From Paracoccaceae bacterium (GTDB lineage Bacteria > Pseudomonadota > Alphaproteobacteria > Rhodobacterales > Rhodobacteraceae): a DNA stretch of 36,443 bases. Position 1 is the first letter of the stretch, and each line of letters begins with the position of its first letter. Under the pieces are notes generated by a model. That model was not told the origin of the DNA, did no database searches, and saw only the letters and a list, made by a program, of their open reading frames with translations. Position numbers and translations under genes: made by a program. The stretch lies in NCBI GenBank assembly GCA_029265455.1, contig JAJUJF010000009.1, positions 1 through 36,443 on the forward strand. The letters are read 5' to 3'. Positions 35,955 through 36,443 of the stretch are shown in pieces.

Positions 35955-35969
35955 CGGGATTCTGTGGGC
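35935..35969. promoter_or_regulatory. MraZ-box array (operator of the dcw cluster)
   Basis: TGGGA, TGGGA, CGGGA and TGGGC occur at 35935, 35945, 35955 and 35965, exactly ten bases apart. E. coli MraZ binds TGGGN repeats separated by five bases, which is the same 10-base period. The array lies upstream of mraZ and overlaps the candidate promoter, as expected for autorepression. Confidence 0.75.
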
Positions 35970-36128
35970 AAACACGCGGACATCGCACAGGTTCATCGAC
36001 TTCCGTTAAGGAATTCCACAAGATGGACTTCAACGCCCCGAAGAAGTTGCGTCGCTGCCACAGGATTGCCACTATATCTGGAACACGCATGGGTTGCGGC
36101 GTGCGGATTTGTTAATCGCAACAGGTGC

Positions 36129-36135
36129 AAAAAAA
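36129..36135 (-). terminator. T-run downstream of rnpB
   Basis: Seven T residues on the minus strand, about 115 bases after the rnpB 3' end. The only nearby dyad, GAAGCGCTTC, has almost no room for a loop, so this is a weak terminator candidate for the rnpB transcript. Confidence 0.25.
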
Positions 36136-36204
36136 TTCGTCCGGAGGCTGCAGAAGCGCTTCCTGGCGGCGCAAAAGACACCGGAACCGCTCGAATCGCG
36201 TGCT

Positions 36205-36233
36205 GGTGGGGCGGTTTCCCATGAACCGCCACC
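36205..36233 (-). terminator. Hairpin just downstream of rnpB
   Basis: GGCGGTT and AACCGCC form a 7-bp stem around a 7-base loop, extended by GGT/ACC across a two-base bulge. It starts about 17 bases after the presumed rnpB 3' end. No T-run follows directly, so it may end the transcript with help or act as a 3' processing barrier. Confidence 0.35.
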
Positions 36234-36250
36234 TCCCGTTCACGTCGATG

Positions 36251-36443
36251 CGCGCGGACGGCCTGTAAGCCGGATTCTGTGCCGGCCCTTCCGGAACCGG
36301 CGGCGGCCATTCATCTGGGCCCGCCCTCGCGGACGGGCTCGTGCAGCCAACCCGGATCGCCTCGGCTGGGAGAAGAGCCTGGGAGCCGGAGCTCCCGCGC
36401 GATCCCTATTCGGCCTTGCTCCTGGCGGGGCTTGCCGTGCCGC
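36251..36443 (-). ncRNA. rnpB: RNase P RNA, 3' half (truncated by window end)
   Basis: Catalytic RNA of RNase P, which matures tRNA 5' ends. On the minus strand four blocks match the bacterial type A RNA as I recall it from E. coli, in the right order: GAGCAAGGCCGAATAGGG, GGGTTGGCTGCACGAGCC, CAGATGAATGG and ACAGAATCCGGCTTAC. The 5' half lies beyond the window. The 3' end is placed near 36251 from the expected P1 helix and could be off by a few bases. It precedes the dcw cluster in the same orientation. Confidence 0.95.

Larger units (their letters stand above)
35691..36250 (-). other. Non-coding stretch between rnpB and mraZ
   Basis: About 560 bases without a supported protein gene. From right to left it holds the region just after rnpB with a hairpin and a T-run, a low-GC stretch, the MraZ-box array with a candidate promoter, and a leader of roughly 230 bases in front of mraZ that ends in a strong stem-loop. 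A 111-codon minus-strand ORF (35755-36090) covers part of it but has no ribosome binding site or family resemblance. Confidence 0.6.

Noticed and set aside
35755-36090. 111-codon minus-strand ORF between rnpB and mraZ
   Set aside because: It runs through the MraZ boxes and the leader stem-loop, has no ribosome binding site and no family resemblance.
1-36443. CRISPR arrays, tRNA genes or phage genes
   Set aside because: No regularly spaced repeats, tRNA-like T-loop signatures in a proper context or phage proteins were seen in the window.

Overview
The window is high-GC chromosomal DNA from an alphaproteobacterium. The order of the minus-strand genes, the bolA-dnaJ-cobS-cobT block and the Rhodobacter-like protein N-termini point to Rhodobacterales or a close relative; this is inferred from gene content and remembered family sequences, not from a search. 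Nearly every base is coding, and most long ORFs in the track are antisense shadows caused by the high GC.

Left part (1-11.8 kb, mainly plus strand): aminopeptidase N (pepN), a DUF983 membrane zinc-ribbon protein, gatB, a DUF4177 protein, then bolA (minus) divergent from a zinc-finger/J-domain protein, the cobaltochelatase subunits cobS and cobT, an M24 aminopeptidase P and a DUF427 protein. These are housekeeping and metabolic genes, in part as short operons.

Right part (11.8-35.7 kb, all minus strand): the division and cell wall (dcw) cluster, read from right to left: mraZ, rsmH, ftsL, ftsI, murE, murF, mraY, a foreign-looking 175-codon gene, murD, a SAM methyltransferase, ftsW, murG, murC, murB, ddl, ftsQ, ftsA, ftsZ, then lpxC, bamD and recN. 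Many junctions are 4-base ATGA or GTGA stop/start overlaps, so most of the cluster is probably one translationally coupled transcript making lipid II and the divisome. A strong intrinsic terminator lies just after ftsZ, which separates dcw from lpxC-bamD-recN.

Right edge: the 3' half of RNase P RNA (rnpB, minus strand, cut by the window end), then about 560 bp without a protein gene. That stretch holds four 10-bp-spaced (T/C)GGG repeats that look like an MraZ operator over a candidate promoter, and a long mraZ leader with a 14-bp stem-loop. The arrangement resembles the extended dcw leader and UpsM small RNA described in Rhodobacter sphaeroides.

The most unusual items are (i) the AT-richer PD-(D/E)XK-nuclease-like gene spliced between mraY and murD, coupled to murD by ATGA and bordered by a perfect inverted repeat around the mraY stop codon; (ii) the UpsM-like leader with its MraZ boxes; (iii) the guest methyltransferase between murD and ftsW; and (iv) a near-palindrome between the divergent bolA and dnaJ-like genes.
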